Under the pieces are notes generated by a model. The model did no database searches. It saw only the letters and a list, made by a program, of their open reading frames with translations, and had not been told where the DNA came from. A stretch of DNA of 64,000 bases, taken from assembly GCA_963797795.1 (NCBI GenBank), contig CAWCQY010000009.1:372001-436000 (forward strand), written 5' to 3'. The DNA comes from JABDBE01 sp963797795 (GTDB lineage: Bacteria; Acidobacteriota; Terriglobia; Terriglobales; Acidobacteriaceae). Below are positions 61,048 to 64,000 of this stretch, piece by piece. A program made the translations under genes and the position numbers. Within the stretch, counting starts at the first letter, position 1; every line of letters starts with the position of its first letter.

Positions 61048-61857
61048 TCAAACAACCGTCTTCTGTGCCAGATAAGCGTAACGCGACAAGCGACGTTCTT
61101 TCGACACGAGGTGCACGCAGGCGAGAAAGTTCTGCAAGCCGTGGAAGTTGGTCTCACCTTCGATTCTGATCAGATCTTCGCGGCGTCGTTTGCGAGCGTC
61201 GTGCCAGTTTCTGGCAATCACTTCCGAACTGGCAGTGAGATCGTCGGCTCGTAGCAGTGTGAAACCAGCCTCCTGGATCAGTCGCTCGTTTTCCCCCTTT
61301 GGCAGGAAAAGATAGTGGCCAATAGAGCTGCGCACAGCCAGTTCCTCGCTGGTCAAAATGCCGGTCACGACCATGGCGTCAGAAAACAACATGCGGCCGC
61401 CGGGAGCGAGTAACCGGTACCACTCCTTCAGGACAGCGGGACGCCCATCGAGATGGCAGATGGCATCATTGGAGAGAATCGCGTCGAACGTTGCGTCTGC
61501 AAACGGTAGCGGTTGACTGGCATCACCGCGCTCAAACCGCACACGGGTTGCAAGTCCCTTGCTCTCCGCTAACTCGCGTGCATTGCGCACACCGCTTTCA
61601 TTTATATCGATGCCTGTTACCTGAAGGCCCTCAGCTTCTGCTGCATATACCGCACAGCCGCCGGCCCCGAAACCCACTTCGAGAATACGAGTGCCCCGTT
61701 TTAATTCAAGCAACGACAGAAACTGCCGGAATTCCTCAGCCGTCATCCACCCCGTTTGTCCAAGGTCCTCGCCGTAGGTCTCAGCGCGCACTTGACGTTC
61801 GACCTCTCTGGCGAAGTTGTCGTACGCGGTGTCGTAGAGGTCGATTTTATTTTGCAT
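61048..61857 (-). CDS. SAM-dependent methyltransferase
   Basis: 270 residues of class I methyltransferases: the glycine loop ILEVGFGAGGCAVYAAE, the acidic ribose binder VTGIDINESG, GDASQPLPFADATFDAI and LKEWYRLLAPGGRMLFSDA. The latter context (sarcosine/glycine or sterol-type methyltransferases) is suggestive only. The start at 61857 (MQNKIDLYDTAYDNFAREVERQ) is preferred because upstream codons read through the next gene's region; no ribosome site is clear. Confidence 0.86.
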   Translation of the reverse strand: MQNKIDLYDTAYDNFAREVERQVRAETYGEDLGQTGWMTAEEFRQFLSLLELKRGTRILEVGFGAGGCAVYAAEAEGLQVTGIDINESGVRNARELAESKGLATRVRFERGDASQPLPFADATFDAILSNDAICHLDGRPAVLKEWYRLLAPGGRMLFSDAMVVTGILTSEELAVRSSIGHYLFLPKGENERLIQEAGFTLLRADDLTASSEVIARNWHDARKRRREDLIRIEGETNFHGLQNFLACVHLVSKERRLSRYAYLAQKTVV

Positions 61858-61927
61858 TTGAGTGGGGTTGTTGGAAGTAAAGTACAAGACGGACAAGACG
61901 AATTTATGCGCCCCGGAAAAGTTGTTT

Positions 61928-63151
61928 CTATCTGGCCGTGATCTCATACACCACGGTGTAAGCAGTCCCATACAGGTTGCCATTGCCATCCAAAACCACG
62001 CCGCCGCCGGGATAGCCACCGTCTTGACCCGTGAACTTATGCAGAACTGTGTATTTCCACTTGCCGTCGCCACGGGGCGTCACCTTAAAGACCACCCCGC
62101 AGCCGTCGGAGCAGGAAAGATTGCCACCGTTGCTGGTAGTGCCATAAAGGTTGCCAGTCTTGTCAAAGACTAAGCCCGCACTGGGAAATCTGCCATTCTC
62201 CAATTTAGGGAATTCGTAGAGCAGTGCCTCTTTCCATTGTTTTTTCTCCTGGAGTGTCAGCTTGAACACGACGCCGTTACCGCTGGATCCACCCCCAACT
62301 GTGGTCCCATAGAGGTTGCCTGACGAGTCGGCCGCTAGACCGAAGAAAGCGCCGCTTCCGTCGCTTCCATCAAAGCTGTGCAGCACCTTCGCTGTCCAAC
62401 TGCCACCTGAATTCTGCCCCATTCTGAAGACCGAACCACAACCGAAATAGCACGTGGAGGATATCTTCCCGCCTAGCGTTGTGCTGCCATAGAGAATGCC
62501 CGCGTGGTCGACAATCAGCGGAGCGTAGGGCTGAACTCCAACTTTTCCCTTGTTGCCATCGAAGCTGTAGAGCACGCTTTCGTCCCACGTTTCGGAAGCG
62601 GAGGTCAGCTCAAAAACGACCCCTTCGCCGACCGATCCCCCACCCGCTGTTGTTCCGTAGAGGTTTCCTCCATCGCCGATGATAACGCCGGCCTGGGGCC
62701 CCCCTCCATCGGGGCAGTGATACTGAAGACAGAAGTTGTACAGGACATTGAAGGCCCAGCCACTAGAACCTGGCGTCATCTCGAAGACGTTGCCACCGCC
62801 CGTTCCGCCCGATGGGCTTGTGCCATACAGATTGCCCGCCGCGTCGAAGATCAGGCCGCCATTCGGAGTCCCTCCGTCTTGGCCGTCAAAGCTGTGTATC
62901 GTTGTCAAGGTCCAGCCATTCGCGCCGGGCGTCAATTCGAAGATCGTGCCATGATTGTAGTCGCCGCCAGCCCCGGTCACGCCATACAGATTGCCCTGCG
63001 CGTCGAAGGTCAGCCCGCTAAACAGTCCGCCGGGAACCGTCTGGAGAATCTTAAATTTGGGCTTCGCCCAAGCCGTCGACAACAACACGACCGCCAGCGC
63101 CAGCACCGTCAACGACTGACGTATAAGGGAAGAAAACCGCGTTCGCCGCAT
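61928..63151 (-). CDS. GloVer-repeat exported protein
   Basis: 407 residues: signal peptide (SLTVLALAVVLLSTAWA), then about eight repeats of 40-50 residues built around G-L-x-F-D-x-x-G-N-L-Y-G-T-x-x-x-G-G and V-F-x-L-T. These are the choice-of-anchor tandem (GloVer) repeats common in acidobacteria. The fold is probably a beta-propeller; the role is unknown. It ends VVYEITAR with no anchor signal visible. Confidence 0.87.
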   Translation of the reverse strand: MRRTRFSSLIRQSLTVLALAVVLLSTAWAKPKFKILQTVPGGLFSGLTFDAQGNLYGVTGAGGDYNHGTIFELTPGANGWTLTTIHSFDGQDGGTPNGGLIFDAAGNLYGTSPSGGTGGGNVFEMTPGSSGWAFNVLYNFCLQYHCPDGGGPQAGVIIGDGGNLYGTTAGGGSVGEGVVFELTSASETWDESVLYSFDGNKGKVGVQPYAPLIVDHAGILYGSTTLGGKISSTCYFGCGSVFRMGQNSGGSWTAKVLHSFDGSDGSGAFFGLAADSSGNLYGTTVGGGSSGNGVVFKLTLQEKKQWKEALLYEFPKLENGRFPSAGLVFDKTGNLYGTTSNGGNLSCSDGCGVVFKVTPRGDGKWKYTVLHKFTGQDGGYPGGGVVLDGNGNLYGTAYTVVYEITAR

Positions 63152-63295
63152 TCGCCAGCTACCTCGTCGCGAACTATGTATGACCGGGGAAACGGCCCAA
63201 ACCGTCCACGGGACTGGAACTATAGCATGGTTGTGGCTTAAGTCCGACGGATATTACTGAGCTTATCCCGCGACCGCGGGCTAGTTCTTCGATCC

Positions 63296-63793
63296 TCAAC
63301 CAGCGCGGAATTCAGGAATTTGTTCGCCGGAATGGAACACCGGCTGCGGTCCCTCCCCGTTGGTTGTCGCGGCCTTCCGGTTGATTTCTTCGATCTCTTT
63401 CCGCTCCCAGCCCACGCTGGAAATTTCAATCGCTCCATCTTGTGCAATCCAGAAAATGGAGGGCACGTTGGTGAGGCCATACGCGTTCGATGCAGGATAG
63501 CTATTCGTGTCATCCAGCAGCACCGGGAAAGTCACGCCGTATTCCTTCACAAACGCGGCCGTCTCTTTCTTCTCGTTCTGCGAGACGCCCACGATGGTCA
63601 CATTCTTTCCTCCATGAGCTTTGTGAATCCGCTCAAGAAAGGGAAATGCATATTGGCACACCGGGCAGGAAATCTTGAAAAAAGCCGCGACCAAAGGGCC
63701 GCGCGCGAGCGCATCCCGCAAGGAGAACTGCTTGCCATCCATGGTTTGCAGCTTGAAATCCGGCGCGGAAGTTCCCGCAGTCAAAGCAGTCAT
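63296..63793 (-). CDS. AhpC/TSA-family peroxiredoxin or thiol-disulfide protein
   Basis: 165 residues of the redoxin/thioredoxin-like family: SAPDFKLQTMDGKQFSLRD, then a CPVC motif in FFKISCPVCQYAFPFL at about residue 43, and NVPSIFWIAQDG (cis-Pro). The CxxC suggests a thioredoxin-like reductase rather than a typical 1-Cys peroxiredoxin. The ATG at 63793 has GGAGG seven bases upstream. No signal peptide is seen. Confidence 0.9.
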   Translation of the reverse strand: MTALTAGTSAPDFKLQTMDGKQFSLRDALARGPLVAAFFKISCPVCQYAFPFLERIHKAHGGKNVTIVGVSQNEKKETAAFVKEYGVTFPVLLDDTNSYPASNAYGLTNVPSIFWIAQDGAIEISSVGWERKEIEEINRKAATTNGEGPQPVFHSGEQIPEFRAG

Positions 63794-63841
63794 ATCATTT
63801 CCTCCGAAGATGTTGCGAAGCCACCTCACCCTGCTTCCATT

Positions 63842-64000
63842 TTAGATGATCTTCGCCGCGCGCAGAACTTTCCGCGCCAGCCCCGTCAAGGGCAGAGTTG
63901 CGACTCGGGATTTCCGCACCCAACGTCCGTTCAGTCCTTCAGGATCTGGATTTCGCACGACCCGAACCACATAGTCCGTTACAGTGATGGAATGACGCAG
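63842..64000 (-). CDS. MutY-like A/G-specific DNA glycosylase, C-terminal end
   Basis: Only the last 52 residues lie in the window. The frame reads HSITVTDYVVRVVRNPDPEG, then the W-V-R-K and ATLPLTGLARKVLR pattern of the NUDIX-like C-terminal domain of MutY, and stops at TAA (63842-63844). The call rests on this tail alone. Confidence 0.55.
   Translation of the reverse strand: MRHSITVTDYVVRVVRNPDPEGLNGRWVRKSRVATLPLTGLARKVLRAAKII

Overview
The window looks like chromosomal DNA of an acidobacterium (Acidobacteriota, Terriglobia-like). This is inferred from gene content: a large Oar-type TonB receptor with an N-terminal carboxypeptidase-regulatory-like domain, adjacent DUF3300 and DUF2950 genes, a GloVer-repeat protein, SYLF and DUF4239 proteins, a GTC-rich intergenic repeat style, and many Sec signal peptides with porins typical of a diderm. 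No 16S rRNA or other marker that would settle the taxonomy is present.

Layout. (1) 1-1.3 kb: the 3' end of a sortase and its apparent LPKTG substrate. (2) 1.5-46.1 kb: an envelope/stress/amino-acid-catabolism region. It encodes porins, exported glutaminase, exported asparaginase, exported aspartase, a Dcu-type C4-dicarboxylate transporter, an AspT-type antiporter, exported beta-carbonic anhydrase, a two-TM K+ channel, SulP, two MscS channels, PPK2, a zinc phospholipase C-like protein, several DUF proteins, and a regulatory cluster of three NarL/FixJ-type response regulators and a hybrid-looking sensor kinase. (3) 46.1-47.7 kb: an IS1380-family insertion sequence. (4) 48-64 kb: a housekeeping region with two tRNA-Leu genes, a persulfide dioxygenase/rhodanese protein, OsmC, trpCFBA, chorismate mutase, DAHP synthase, prephenate dehydrogenase, scoAB, an M28 peptidase, a methyltransferase, a peroxiredoxin and the end of a mutY-like gene.

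The main discovery candidate is a promoter-embedded operator. A 14-bp palindrome, sense strand TAGGGATTTCCCTA, occurs 13 times between 3.2 and 46.1 kb and was not seen in the 48-64 kb region. Every copy has the same orientation relative to its gene. Every copy is followed by exactly one base, a TTGTGC-like -35, and (in 12 of 13 with a clear match) a TAGNNT-like -10 after 17 bp. Four divergent intergenic regions carry two copies, one per gene. This is the geometry of a class II activator site centred near -43. A response regulator encoded in the same region is the obvious candidate binder. The promoter of one response regulator gene (27156-27201) has the identical architecture with a different palindrome, TGTCAATTCTGACA, suggesting a paralogous regulator.

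The genes under these promoters fit a working model, which is inference: porins admit glutamine/asparagine/aspartate; exported glutaminase, asparaginase and aspartase release ammonia in the periplasm; exported carbonic anhydrase, ion channels and dicarboxylate/amino-acid antiporters manage pH and the carbon products. That would be a periplasmic ammonia-producing acid-acclimation or amino-acid-scavenging regulon. Several genes (a response regulator, DUF3300, a DUF2934 remnant) carry apparent single-base frameshifts, which may be assembly errors or real decay.
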